Source: Streptomyces sp. 1222.5
GTDB lineage: Bacteria; Actinomycetota; Actinomycetes; Streptomycetales; Streptomycetaceae
DNA length: 64,000 nt
Assembly: GCF_900105245.1 (NCBI RefSeq)
Contig: NZ_FNSZ01000001.1
Span: 5,826,001 to 5,890,000 of the forward strand
Reading direction: 5' to 3'
Shown here piece by piece: positions 41,436 to 51,700 of this stretch. The translations under genes were made by a program, and so were the position numbers. Every line of letters begins with the position of its first letter. Within the stretch, counting starts at the first letter, position 1. The notes beneath the pieces were generated by a model. The model had not been told where the DNA came from. It did not search any database and worked only from the letters and a program-made list of their open reading frames with translations.

Positions 41436-44400
41436 CTACAGGGCGCGGGCGGCCTCCAGAAGCGGCTCGAGGGACGCGACGGTGACCTTGCTGCCCTCCT
41501 CGCGCAGACGCCGGCGTGCGGCCGCGGTGGGGGCGTACCCGATGAAGCGGAGGCCGAGCTGCTGCGCGGCGGTGAGCTCGGCGACCGAGGAACCGATCAG
41601 GACGCCGGCCCGGGCGGGTACGCGCAGGGCGTCCAGGGCGCGCAGCAGGCAGTCGGGGTGGGGCGTCAGCAGACCGAGGTCCTCGCTGCGGCCGTGCACG
41701 CCCGCGAACGGCAGACGGTAGGGCTCCAGACAGCTGCGCACCGCCCGCGGTGCCACGTCCGTGACCACGCTGACCCGCCGGCGAGCGCCGTGCAGGGCAC
41801 GGACCAGCGCGAGGGAGCGGTGCGTGGTGGGTGCGTCGGGCACGGCACGGAGTTCGAGCTCGTCCAGGCGCGCCCGCAGCACGGGGCCGAGCCGGTCGTG
41901 GGCGAACGCGCGCAGGACGTCCAGGGGATGGACGAACGCCTCCCGGCCGGCTGGGCTCGTCACGGCGAGCGGCCGGCCCGACAGCGCGTCCGCCGGGTCG
42001 CGGTGCTCGGCCACGACGGACAGCAGGTCGAGCGCGGCCTCCCGGGCGCGCCGCGCCGAGAACAGCCGGGCCAGCGGCCCGTCGAAGCCGATCAGCACCG
42101 TTTCGGCGCCGGCGAGCAGGGCCGAGAGCCGGCGGCGCGACGGAGCCGACTGCTCCACCGCCGGCACGGGCGCCCCCTCCGGGACCAGGTGCACGGTGTA
42201 CGACACCGCCAGTCCCGGCACCGGCCAGTCGCCCACCCCCGCGTTCACCGCGCGCTGCGCCCCGCCCGCGCGGCGCAGCGGATGGCGGCGGGTGATGCGG
42301 GCCGCCGCGGCGCACAGGTGGGCCAGCAGCAGCCCGGAGACGTCGGCGGTCTCCCCGCGGACGAGGGCCACCGGATCGTCGACCCGCCAGGACAGCTCGA
42401 CCGCGGCGGTGAACGAGCCCTTGCCGGAGCTCGGCAGGGAGACGGTGTGCCGGGCCTGGTGCGGGGCGAGGTCGACCGCGTAGTACGTCTCCGGCCGCGG
42501 CGGCCGGGTGCCGTACGGCTGGATCGGGTCGAGCAGGGTGAGCGGGCCGTCGGGCCGGGTGTGGACGACGGCGGTGCGGCCCGGGGTGGGGATGCCCAGC
42601 TCGTGCAGGTCCTGGGTGATGAACGGGCCCTGCACCAGGTCGCGTTCGCCGGGTTCGGGGGCCGTCGGCCCGAGCAGGCAGTACCAGGCCTCCGGGGCGC
42701 TGTCCGGGGCGCCGTCGCCGAAGAGGGGACGGAAGCGCGGGGAACGCTGGGCGGCGGAGCTGGCGGCGAAGTCGTCGTACAGCGCGGGCGGGACGACGAC
42801 CGTGACGTCCGCGGCCGTCTCCGGCGGCCGGGCGGACGGCTGTGCGAACGTCACCCGCAGCCGCGGCGGATCGGTCAGCCGGGTGAGCGCCTGGGGGAGT
42901 TCCCGCAGGACGGCGACGAGGACGGGCAGCAGGTAGGCGCCGGGTTCGGTACGCACCAGGTAGCCGTCCGGGCGGACCTCCACCTCGTACCGGCGGGTGC
43001 CGAGGGAGCCGCGCGAGAGGACCTCGTGCACCGCGGCCTCCAGGGTGATGCGGGCTTCCGGGCGGCCGGTGAGCGCGTCGGCCGTGAAGAGGATCCCGGG
43101 CCGCTCGACGGGGGCGTGGTCCCGGGCCGCGGTGGCGTCGAGCACCCGGTGCAGGGCGCGCAGGCCCTCGCGGGTGTCCTCGGCGGCCGGACCCGGGACC
43201 CCGGGCAGCGGATCGCCTCGCCACGACTCCAGCGCCTCGGCCGCCAGTTCGCGGGAACGTTCCGGGTCCCCGGAGGCGCCGGCCCGCTCGGCCTCGCCGG
43301 CCAGCCGGCGGAAGCGGTAGACGTCGACGCCGTCGCGGCCGTCGAGTTCGCGTACCCGGTCCGGGTGCAGGGCGTAGCCGCCCTCGGTGGTCAGGGCGTC
43401 CGGACCGAGGACGTGGCGCAGGCGCGCGAGGTGCGTCTCCGGCATGCGGACCCCGGACGGGACAGGGGGGTCCCAGCAGCCGGCGGCCAGCTCGGCCCAC
43501 GAGGCCGGCCGCCCCCGCCGGAGCAGCAGCATGCACAGCAGGGCCCGGGTGTGCGGGTCCTCGACGGCCAGCGGGTGTCCGCCGCGCGTCACCCCGAACG
43601 CGCCGAGGAGGGTGAACCCGAGGGCGCCGCGCTGCGGATCCGGCTGCCCGTCGCGGTCCGCCGTGAGCCGTCGCACGCTGTCCTCGCGGACCGTGGCGAA
43701 CGGGTCGCCCTCCACGCCCGCTCCCGCTCCCCGCGCGGCGGGGACCGACGCCCGGAACTCGCCCGGCGCCCGGCCCGCCCGCCGGTCGATGAACCCGCCC
43801 ATGCGCGCGAGGAGTTGCTCGGTGCTGTGGTGGGCGGTGCGCGGCAGGCCGAGCAGGAGCAGCTCGCGCACGCCGTCGCGGAAGGCGTAGGAGCCGGGAG
43901 GGCCGCCCGGGACGGCGGTGAGCATGCCGCTGAGGACGACCTCGGCCAGGTGCTGGGGGCGCGGATCCGGTTCCACGGCGGCCTGGACCAGGCGCATCAC
44001 CGGCAGGTCGGGGCGCCCCACCGCAAGATGGCCGGCCAGCCGGAACGCCTCGGGGGAGGCGGTCGCGCGGAACCGCAGGACCAGTTCCTCGGCGGACAGC
44101 AGGCCGACGTCCGTGCGGTCCTCGGCATCCGCCGCCAGGGGCCCGCGCAGCGCGGCGACGGCACCGGGGACAGCCCCGCCGCCGCGCGTCGTGAGCAGCG
44201 CGGCCCAGTGCGCCAGCCACCTCGGCTCCGGCTCCAGCACGGGCAGGGGGACGGCACCGTCGAGCACCGGCGGCTCGTGCGGATCGTGCGGTTCGGGCGG
44301 CTCGTACGGGGTGAACGCGAGGGCCGCCGTGGGGGCCGCGGGGCCGGGCGCCGACAGCCGGCCGGGGACGGCGGGCAGGGCCGTGTCCCGCCACAGGTGT

Positions 44401-45251
44401 TCCGGCAGCGGCTGGACGACGGCCAGGGGCATCCGGCGTGCCCAGCGGTGCAGGGTGGCGTACCAGAGGGTGCCGGCGGGCCCCTCCCGCCACTGCGGGC
44501 CCATGCAGTCGCTGACCAGGAGGGTGACCGTACGGCCGTCGCCGGGTGCGTGGATGCCCGGGCCGCGCACCGTGCCGTCGGGGGCGGCCCGGTACAGGGC
44601 GACCGTGCGGAAGGCGCCCGACTGGGCCAGGGCCGTGTGCAGTTCGCGGACCAGGGGGCGCCAGACCGGCATGGTGGGGCCGGCGTCGTACACCAGGTTC
44701 AGGCGCAGCCAGCGCTCCTGGGCGGGGCGCAGCACGGGCAGCCACCACTCGGGGCCGGCGCCCAGTCGGGCGATGCGCTCGGCGGTCGCCCGTTCGTCCA
44801 GTTCGCGGCCCACGGGCGCGTCGACCCGGCGGGCCAGCGGGCGCAGCGCGCGTTGCAGCGCGAGGGGGTGGCGCAGCATCGGGGGCGCCGGGGCCAGCAG
44901 TTGGGTGTGCGGCGTACCGCCCGCCGCCGGGGCGGGGCGGCGGGCGGGCAGGTGCAGCGGGACGCGCGAGACCGGTTCGGGGGGCCGGATGGTCTCCGGC
45001 CGGTGTTCAGCCGCCGGGGACGGCTCGTCCGGCGCCGGTGGGACGGGCGGGGCCGGCGCGTCCCGCGCCGGGGCCGGCTGCCCGGCACCCGTCGGGTCCG
45101 CGGTCTCCCCGCCGCCGGGTCGCATCCGTCCGGCCAGCCAGAGCAGTTCGGCCAGCTCCAGGGGGGTCGGGCGCGTGCCGCCCGCCGCCTCGGCCAGGAC
45201 GTCGGCGAGGCGGGCCAGCGGGTCCGGGGAGGCGGTGGGGTCAGAAGACAT
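41436..45251 (-). CDS. vWA/SAV_2336-like protein fused to SARP/BTAD-like and degenerate HAD-like domains
   Basis: A 1271-residue protein, the vWA member of VMAP system 2. N-terminal SAV_2336 helix (LELAELLWLAGRM), Pro-rich linker, then a vWA-like domain from about residue 184 (LNLVYDAGPTMPVW, VTLLVSDCMGPQW) and the helical region PEAFRLAGHLAVG, all parallel to FxsT. From about 540 an OmpR/SARP-like winged helix (GFTLLGAFGVTRGGHPLAV, RLRHVLGPDALTTEGGYAL), then a BTAD-like helical part. About 880-1040 a beta-rich region possibly SPFH-like. Residues about 1045-1271 a HAD-like domain whose motif I reads VLIGFDGPLARLF, lacking the nucleophilic Asp, and motif IV GSSVAE lacking its acids. Overlaps the MoxR stop by 11 bases. 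Confidence 0.75.
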   Translation of the reverse strand: MSSDPTASPDPLARLADVLAEAAGGTRPTPLELAELLWLAGRMRPGGGETADPTGAGQPAPARDAPAPPVPPAPDEPSPAAEHRPETIRPPEPVSRVPLHLPARRPAPAAGGTPHTQLLAPAPPMLRHPLALQRALRPLARRVDAPVGRELDERATAERIARLGAGPEWWLPVLRPAQERWLRLNLVYDAGPTMPVWRPLVRELHTALAQSGAFRTVALYRAAPDGTVRGPGIHAPGDGRTVTLLVSDCMGPQWREGPAGTLWYATLHRWARRMPLAVVQPLPEHLWRDTALPAVPGRLSAPGPAAPTAALAFTPYEPPEPHDPHEPPVLDGAVPLPVLEPEPRWLAHWAALLTTRGGGAVPGAVAALRGPLAADAEDRTDVGLLSAEELVLRFRATASPEAFRLAGHLAVGRPDLPVMRLVQAAVEPDPRPQHLAEVVLSGMLTAVPGGPPGSYAFRDGVRELLLLGLPRTAHHSTEQLLARMGGFIDRRAGRAPGEFRASVPAARGAGAGVEGDPFATVREDSVRRLTADRDGQPDPQRGALGFTLLGAFGVTRGGHPLAVEDPHTRALLCMLLLRRGRPASWAELAAGCWDPPVPSGVRMPETHLARLRHVLGPDALTTEGGYALHPDRVRELDGRDGVDVYRFRRLAGEAERAGASGDPERSRELAAEALESWRGDPLPGVPGPAAEDTREGLRALHRVLDATAARDHAPVERPGILFTADALTGRPEARITLEAAVHEVLSRGSLGTRRYEVEVRPDGYLVRTEPGAYLLPVLVAVLRELPQALTRLTDPPRLRVTFAQPSARPPETAADVTVVVPPALYDDFAASSAAQRSPRFRPLFGDGAPDSAPEAWYCLLGPTAPEPGERDLVQGPFITQDLHELGIPTPGRTAVVHTRPDGPLTLLDPIQPYGTRPPRPETYYAVDLAPHQARHTVSLPSSGKGSFTAAVELSWRVDDPVALVRGETADVSGLLLAHLCAAAARITRRHPLRRAGGAQRAVNAGVGDWPVPGLAVSYTVHLVPEGAPVPAVEQSAPSRRRLSALLAGAETVLIGFDGPLARLFSARRAREAALDLLSVVAEHRDPADALSGRPLAVTSPAGREAFVHPLDVLRAFAHDRLGPVLRARLDELELRAVPDAPTTHRSLALVRALHGARRRVSVVTDVAPRAVRSCLEPYRLPFAGVHGRSEDLGLLTPHPDCLLRALDALRVPARAGVLIGSSVAELTAAQQLGLRFIGYAPTAAARRRLREEGSKVTVASLEPLLEAARAL

Positions 45252-46291
45252 CGGGCTGCGCGGCCTGCCCCAGGTAGGGCATCAGCTGTTCGGCCAGCCG
45301 GTCGAGGGAGCCGGTGTCCAGGTCGGCCGAGCGGGCCAGGTAGATGGCGTTCAGGAGCTGGTCGGTGGCCAGGTCGCCGGCGCCGGCCCGGGACAGGAAG
45401 CGGTCGATCAGGGTGCGTGCGTACGCGTCGGGTTCGCCCAGGTGGGCGCGGACGATCTCGGCGAGGTGCCGGTCGTCCGGCTGCCGCAGGTGCAGCGTGA
45501 CGCAGCGGCGCAGGAAGGCGGGCGGGAACTCGCGTTCGCCGTTGCTGGTCAGCACGACGAAGGGGAAGGCGCGGCAGCGGACCCGGCCGTGCGCCACCGG
45601 GACCCGCTCGTCGGTGCCGTCGGCCAGCACCTCGGCGACGCCGTCCGGCGCCAGCCTGGCGGAGCGGACCAGCTCGGGAATCTCGTACTGGCCCTCCTCC
45701 AGCACGTTCAGCAGGTCGTTGGGCAGGTCGAGATCGCTCTTGTCGATCTCGTCGATGAGCAGCGCGCGGGGGCGGGCGTACGGCAGCAGCGCGGTACCGA
45801 GCGGGCCCAGGCGCAGATGGTGCTCGATGCCCGAGCCGTCGGCCGTCCCGTCGGCGGGGCCCCGGTCGTCCCGGTCGGAGCGGGCGGCCTGCCGGCGGGC
45901 CGCGTACAGCCGGGCACAGCGGGTCGTACTGGTAGAGCCCGTCGTGCAGGGTGCTGCGGCTGGTGACGTTCCAGCGCAGCACCGGGCCGAGTCCCAGCTC
46001 ACGGGCGACCGCGTACACGAGCGAGGACTTGCCGGTGCCCGGCGGGCCGGTGACCAGCAGCGGACGGCGCAGATACAGGGCCGCGTTGACGAGCTGCACC
46101 GTCTGCTCCGTGGCCTGGTACGTCTCGGCGCGGTGCATCCGGTCGGGGGAGACGGCGGAGGCGTCCGCGGCCGCGTCCGGGGCGCGCAGCACCGGCCCGC
46201 CGTCGAAGGCCCGCCACGGCGGCGGCGGGGGGAGCTCGGTGATGCCGTCGTGCGGCTCGTTCGTACCGGTGTAGACGGGCCACAGGGGCAT
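45241..46291 (-). pseudogene. MoxR-type AAA+ ATPase of VMAP system 2, with a one-base frameshift
   Basis: The N-terminal part is read from ATG 46291 (PLWPVYTGTNEPHDG, WRAFDGGP, Walker A GPPGTGKSSLVY). The C-terminal part is in another frame (LLIDEIDKSD, VVLTSNGEREFPPAF, FLRRCVTLHL). The two join at GLYQYDPL/ARLYAARRQ if the single base A at 45916 (T in the coding strand) is removed; the total then is 1050 bases, exactly 350 codons. It corresponds throughout to the MoxR of system 1. As written, translation leaves frame between Walker A and Walker B and runs on to 44699. No slippery sequence is visible. Either a recent mutation or a sequence error; the downstream frame has not decayed. A GGAGAAG site precedes the start. 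Confidence 0.85.
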
Positions 46292-46335
46292 GGGCTCTTC
46301 TTCTCCGTGGGGGGCGCGGTCGGTGGTGCGGTCGG

Positions 46336-48072
46336 TCAGGCGACGGGCGAGTGCAGGCTCGCGGTGGTCTCGGGGAAGCAGCGCGGGTCGTCCCAGAGCA
46401 GCTGGAGGTCTCTCGCCCAGTGCCGGTCCGGTTCGTCGGCGGCGTCCGCGGCGAGCCGCAGGGACAGGACGTGGCGGGGGAGTTCGGCGGCCGGGACCTC
46501 GGCGAGCGAGTCGGTGAGCCGGTCGAGGAACGCGCTGCCGGGGCACGGCGGTTCCTCGGTCCGGGCGCGGGGCGGGTCCTCGTGCCAGTCGCACGGGCAG
46601 CCGGTCCGCGGCCACAGCAGGACCGGCACGGGCACGGTGAGCCCCACCTCGAAGTGCTGCCGTGCCGTCGTGGGCGGCGCCGCGTAGCCCGCGAGCCCGG
46701 CATCCCCGTCCCAGAGCCGCTTGCGCAGGCTCGGCGGCCGCTCCCGGGTGCCGCACTCGACGCGGTGCACCTCGACCCCACGACCGGAGAGGTCCAGCTT
46801 CCGCCACTTCTTGCGCAGTTGATGGCGCAGCCGGCCGCTGCGGTGCCGGGCGCGGTCGGTCACCACCAGGGGATAGGCGCAACCGAGCGGCGTGCTGTCC
46901 TCCGCGCCGCACTCCCAGTGCGCCACCGCCTCGTTCAGCCACTCGCGGGGCAGGACGAACGTCACCAGTTCGTCGGCGTCCGGGGCGAGCTGGGCGACGG
47001 CCTCGTCGATGCGCCCCTGGACGTAGGCCCGCACACCGGTCCGCGGCAGCCGGCGTGTGCCCACCGGCCGGCGCCGTCCGTCGCGGTAAGCGGACACCTC
47101 CACGGTGACCTGGTCGGGTCCGGCACCGCTGTGGTCGATCTCGACGACCACCGGAGACCAGGCCGCCGATGCCGATGCCGATGCCGATGCCGGGCCCGGC
47201 GGCGGGGACACGGGAGCCGCGGACGGCCGGGCGCCGTCCAGCAGTTCGCCGAGCCGGCCGGCGAAGCGGTCCACCGCTTCCGGGTCGGGGACCTCCCACT
47301 GCACGTACGCGGCGGCCGCCCACAGGGTGGGGAAACCGTCCGCGGGCAGGGGCGGCCCGAAAGGGCCCACCGCGTCGACGTAGAGCCGGTTCGGATCGCC
47401 GACGCGCCCGGCGCCCGCGGTCCGCCGCAACAGGGCGTACAGCCGCCGGCGGGCGTCGTCCCGGTGGCCGGGGGTGGGCACCAGCTCACCCAGCTCGGGC
47501 CAGTACCGGGCCATGACGTCCAGCGGCAGCATCCGGCCCTTGCGCACGTCCGGCGTGCCCGAGGCCGCGGTGACCATACCGACGACCCGGCCGTCCGGCA
47601 GCGTCGCCGCCGCACCGCTGAACCCGGCCACGAGCGGCTGCCCGTGCCCGTGCCAGGCCACGAGTTCGAGCCATTCGCCCGCGATCAACTGGCCCGAGAC
47701 CGCCTGGTACTCGGCGAGGGTGCCCTCGTCGTACCCCTCCGGGAAGCCGTACGCGACCAGCCGGGGGTAGGGGTCCGTGTACGCGACGTCGGGCGCCGCG
47801 AAGCCGGCCGGGTCGAGCGGGACCTGGCGGTCCAGTTCGAGCACGGCCACGTCACCGGGGTCGGCGGGGTCGCCCGCCCAGCCGCCGTGGGCGACGACCG
47901 AGGCGGACAGCTCGCCCAGTTCCCGGGCGTGCGGGAAGGAGACGGTCACCGCCGCCCGGCCGCTCCCTCTGACGACGTGGGCGCAGGTGAGCACCCGGTG
48001 ACCGGCGACCAGGAAACCGGCCCCGACCTCGTTGCCGCAGGCGATGCGGGCGTGCCAGGCAGCACTGCGCAT
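46336..48072 (-). CDS. Trypsin-like serine protease fused to VMAP domain
   Basis: A 578-residue protein without a signal peptide. The N-terminal chymotrypsin-fold domain has His32 (VLTCAHVVRG), Asp74 (DPGDVAVLELD) and Ser152 (VAGFSGAAATLPDG); GFSGA replaces the usual GDSGG. A linker coded by a GCCGAT repeat gives alternating Ala and Ser. The C-terminal half is a VMAP domain (ELVTFVLPREWLNEAVAHWE, LGCAYPLVVTDR, VPVPVLLWPRTGCPCDWHE). So protease and VMAP sensor are in one chain, unlike system 1 where the caspase is separate. ATG at 48072 overlaps the upstream TGA by one base (TGATG). The MoxR start follows 44 bases downstream. Confidence 0.85.
   Translation of the reverse strand: MRSAAWHARIACGNEVGAGFLVAGHRVLTCAHVVRGSGRAAVTVSFPHARELGELSASVVAHGGWAGDPADPGDVAVLELDRQVPLDPAGFAAPDVAYTDPYPRLVAYGFPEGYDEGTLAEYQAVSGQLIAGEWLELVAWHGHGQPLVAGFSGAAATLPDGRVVGMVTAASGTPDVRKGRMLPLDVMARYWPELGELVPTPGHRDDARRRLYALLRRTAGAGRVGDPNRLYVDAVGPFGPPLPADGFPTLWAAAAYVQWEVPDPEAVDRFAGRLGELLDGARPSAAPVSPPPGPASASASASAAWSPVVVEIDHSGAGPDQVTVEVSAYRDGRRRPVGTRRLPRTGVRAYVQGRIDEAVAQLAPDADELVTFVLPREWLNEAVAHWECGAEDSTPLGCAYPLVVTDRARHRSGRLRHQLRKKWRKLDLSGRGVEVHRVECGTRERPPSLRKRLWDGDAGLAGYAAPPTTARQHFEVGLTVPVPVLLWPRTGCPCDWHEDPPRARTEEPPCPGSAFLDRLTDSLAEVPAAELPRHVLSLRLAADAADEPDRHWARDLQLLWDDPRCFPETTASLHSPVA
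47165..47191. repeat. Hexanucleotide repeat (GCCGAT)4 in the protease-VMAP gene
   Basis: Four tandem GCCGAT units plus GCC code, on the minus strand, for an Ala-Ser run between the protease and VMAP domains. Length changes would keep the frame but alter the linker. Confidence 0.85.
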
Positions 48073-48503
48073 CACCGGGCGGCGGGCTCCGCCGCGGGTA
48101 CGGCCTCTCCCGGCACGCCCTGTCCCGGCAGGGCGTCTCCCGCCACGGTCCGCCCCGGTGCGGCCTGCGCGGCCGGGTCCGCGGTCGTCTGCCCCGGGGA
48201 CCAGCTGAGCTTCACGACCAGGTGGCCCTCCGTCGACCCCTTCGCGATGACCGCGCCGGCCTCCGCGGACAGCCGTACGCCGAACTCGATCTCCACCGTC
48301 TCGGGGCGCAGGCTGCCGTCCCGGAAGACCCGCAGCGCGGACGCGGCGGCCGCCCGCACGCCCTCCAGCGCCCCCTCGAAGGTGCGTGCCGCCTGGGCCG
48401 GACCGTCGCCGCGCGAGACCAGGCGGGCACCGGATCTGGTGACGACGTCCTCCACCACGACCAGCGCGCCGTCCTCGGTCCTGAACTCCACCAACCCGTC
48501 CAT
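48072..48503 (-). CDS. Trypco1 (CU044_2847 family) protein
   Basis: A 143-residue protein of the trypsin-co-occurring domain 1 family: LVEFRTEDGALVVVEDVV at the N-terminus and ETVEIEFGVRLSAEAGAVIAK in the core, followed by a disordered Ala/Gly/Pro tail. Such proteins are regularly coded next to trypsin-VMAP proteases and may inhibit, activate or be cut by them. It is the first gene of the system-2 operon. ATG at 48503 follows a GGGGGAG site. The 295-base gap to the divergent subtilase gene must contain both promoters; no clear elements were seen. Confidence 0.82.
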   Translation of the reverse strand: MDGLVEFRTEDGALVVVEDVVTRSGARLVSRGDGPAQAARTFEGALEGVRAAAASALRVFRDGSLRPETVEIEFGVRLSAEAGAVIAKGSTEGHLVVKLSWSPGQTTADPAAQAAPGRTVAGDALPGQGVPGEAVPAAEPAAR

Positions 48504-48798
48504 GGCGACGTCTGCTCCCCCGTCGTACCCGATGCGTGAACCAACACCCATGTTACGGACGGTGCTTCGGGTGTCACATCGTCCGAGGTGCGTGGCGGGA
48601 CATCGGCCGAGGTTGGCGAGAACCCGCCAGTGCGCCAACCCGCCACCTCCGGCCGGATCCGCCGCCGCGCGAACCGCCCGACACTCTTCGCAGCACTCGA
48701 CACGCAGTTCTCGCACGCGATTCCCGACACACCGTGCACGGGCCCCAGTTCACGTGACGCAGGGCCCGACTCGCACACGGACGCAGAAGAGGGCGTTG

Positions 48799-51700
48799 AT
48801 GATCAGAGAACCAGTCAGGCGTGGGGCGGCCCTCCTGTCGGCCGGGCTCGTGCTGGCGATGCTGCCGAAGGCGGCGGCCGCCGCGGGCGACACGCAGGCC
48901 GTCCCGCGCACGGCGGACGCCGGCCGGACCGTCACCCTCGTCACCGGTGACAAGGTGACGGTCACCGACCTCGGCCGGGGCCGCAGGACGGTCACCGTCC
49001 AGCGGCCCCGCGGGGCCACCGGAGCGGTGCGCACACAGGAGAGCGACGGCCGCCTCACCGTCGTACCGGACGAGGCGCTGCCGTATCTGCGGGCCAGGAC
49101 GCTGGACCGGCGGCTGTTCGACGTGAGCGGACTGATCCGGCAGGGGCTCACCGACGCCGGGTCGGACGCGACGCCGCTGATCCTGACCTACGGCAGGAGC
49201 GCCCGCACCGCCGCACCGGCCGGCACCGAGCGGGTGCGGAGCCTGCCCAGCCTGCGCGGGGCGGCGGTCGAGGCGGACAGAAGCCGCACCTTCTGGCGGT
49301 CGTTCACCCGGTCGGCCGGCATCGAGAAGGTGTGGCTGGACGGGCGGGTGAAGGCCGATCTGGCCGAGAGCAACGCCCAGATCGGCACGGAGACGGCCTG
49401 GGACGCGGGACTGACCGGCAAGGGCGTCACGGTCGCCGTCCTCGACACCGGCGTCGACACGAGCCACCCCGACCTCGCGGACCGGGTGAGCCGGACGAAG
49501 AGCTTCATCGAGGGGGAGGAGGTCGCCGACCGCAACGGCCACGGCACCCACGTCACCTCCACCGTCGGCGGCAGCGGCGCCGCCTCCGACGGCAGGGAGA
49601 GGGGGGTCGCGCCGGACGCGACGCTCGCCGTCGGCAAGGTCCTCAGCGACCAGGGCTCGGGCAGCGAGTCGCAGATCATCGCCGGAATGGAGTGGGCGGC
49701 GCGGGACGTGCACGCCAGGATCGTCTCCATGAGCCTCGGCTCCACCGAACCGAGCGACGGCACCGACCCGATGGCACGGGCGGTGAACACCCTCTCCGAG
49801 GAGACCGGCGTCCTTTTCGTCACAGCCGCCGGGAACACCGGCGCCCCGTCCTCCATCGGCTCGCCCGGCGCCGCCGACTCCGCCCTCACCGTGGGCGCGG
49901 TGGACGCCGACGACCAGGCGGCCTACTTCACCAGCGCCGGCCCCCGCTACGGCGACAACGCCCTCAAGCCGGACCTGTCGGCCCCCGGCGTCGACATCCT
50001 CGCCGCCCGCTCCCAACTCACGGCGGGAACCGGCTACTACGCCTCCATGAGCGGCACGTCCATGGCGACACCGCACGTCGCCGGGGTGGCCGCCCTGCTC
50101 GCGCAGGAGCACCCCGACTGGACCGGCGCCCGGCTGAAGGACGCCCTGCTGTCCACCTCCGCCCCACTGGACGCCTCCGCCTACACGCTGGGCGCGGGAC
50201 GGGTGAGCGTGCCGGACGCGGTGCACGCGAAGGTCACCGCCACCGGCAGCGCCGACCTCGGCTTCTTCGGCTGGCCCTACGACGGGAACAAGCCCGTCAC
50301 CCGCACCCTCACCTACAGCAACACCGGCGACGAGCCGGTGCGGTTGAAGCTGTCCGTGCACGGCGCACCCGACGGGGTCGCCACCCTCGCCGACACCTCC
50401 CTCACCGTGCCCGCGCACGGCACCGCCGCCACCACCGTCACCGGTGACGGCTCCCGGGCGCCGGTCGGCCGGACCAGCGGGCAGATCGTCGCCGCCGACC
50501 CGGCCGGCACCACCGTCGCGCACACCGTGTTCGGGCTGGTCAAGGAGAAGGAGCGGTACACGCTCACCGTCCACGTCAAGGACCGGGCGGGCGAGGCCGC
50601 CGCCGCCGACCTCGCGGTGCAGCGGCTCGCCGAGGGCGAGGACGCCCAGCCCGCCCACGTCGGCGACTCCGGGACCCTGAAGCTGCGTCTGAAGCCGGGC
50701 ACCTACTCCCTCACCTCCTTCCTCGACGTGCACGGCAGCCACGGCGCCGACTCGCTCGGCCTCGGCTTCCTCGCCGCCCCCGAGATCGCCCTCGACCGGG
50801 ACCGGGACGTCACCCTGGACGGCCGGAGACTGCGGGAGATCCGCGCGGACGTCGACCGGCGCACCGAGACCCATCAGCTCCTCATGGAGTTCGACCGGAA
50901 GGCGGGCGGCGCCGACCTGTTCGGCGCGGTCCAGGTGCCCCTCACCTACGACAGCGTCTTCGCCGCTCCCACGAAGCAGGTGACCCAGGGCGACTTCGAG
51001 TACCGGACCGTGTGGCGGCTCGCCGAGCCGGCGCTCCAGGTCGCGGGCGTCGGCGAGGCGACCGTCCAGGCGGGCGGCACCCTGATCGAGGGCCGGACCC
51101 GGCTGCCGCTCGTGGACGTCGGCGACGGCCCCGTCACCGAAGTGGCCGGCAAGGCGGTGCTCGCCCGTCTCACCGAGGGCACCGACCCCGCGGCACTCGC
51201 CCAGCAGGCCCAGGACGCGGGCGCCGAGGCGCTGTTCGTGACCGACGACACCCCCGGCCGGCTGATGGCCTGGTGGGGCACCGACGACAACGCCGACCGG
51301 CCCCTGCAGATCGCCACCGTCGACGCGGCCGACGCGGCACGCCTGCGCGCGGCCGGCCGGGTCGACATGACCGGCACCGCCGACTCGCCCTACGTGTACG
51401 ACCTCTCCGAGGGGCACCGGGGCGCGATACCCGACCGACCCCTCACCTTCGCCCCCTCACCGAGTCGACTGGCGGCCGTCCCCGTCAGGTTCCACGCCGC
51501 GCAGCCGCTGAGCGGCGGCGAGTTCCGCTACTCCCTCACCGACGCCTTCCCGATCGGGCTCGGTTTCCAGGAACGCGTCGGCTTCCCCGCCGAACGTACC
51601 GACTACGTCTCCACGGGCCCCGGCCAGCTGTGGCACGAGTCCGTCGCGGTCGGCGACGGCACGCTGGAGGAGCGCAGCGGACTGGTGCGCTACGACGCCG

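Noticed and set aside
40243..44748. A 1500-codon minus-strand frame covering mbl and much of the vWA gene
   Set aside because: Only the mbl part has recognisable protein sequence; the rest is a shadow of the vWA gene in another frame.
45890..45930. Programmed frameshifting in the second MoxR gene
   Set aside because: No slippery heptamer or downstream structure is visible, and the paralogue in system 1 needs no shift.
46351..48798. Upstream extension of the subtilase frame through the trypsin-VMAP region
   Set aside because: The signal peptide right after ATG 48799 and its ribosome site fix the true start; the extension lies antisense to real genes.
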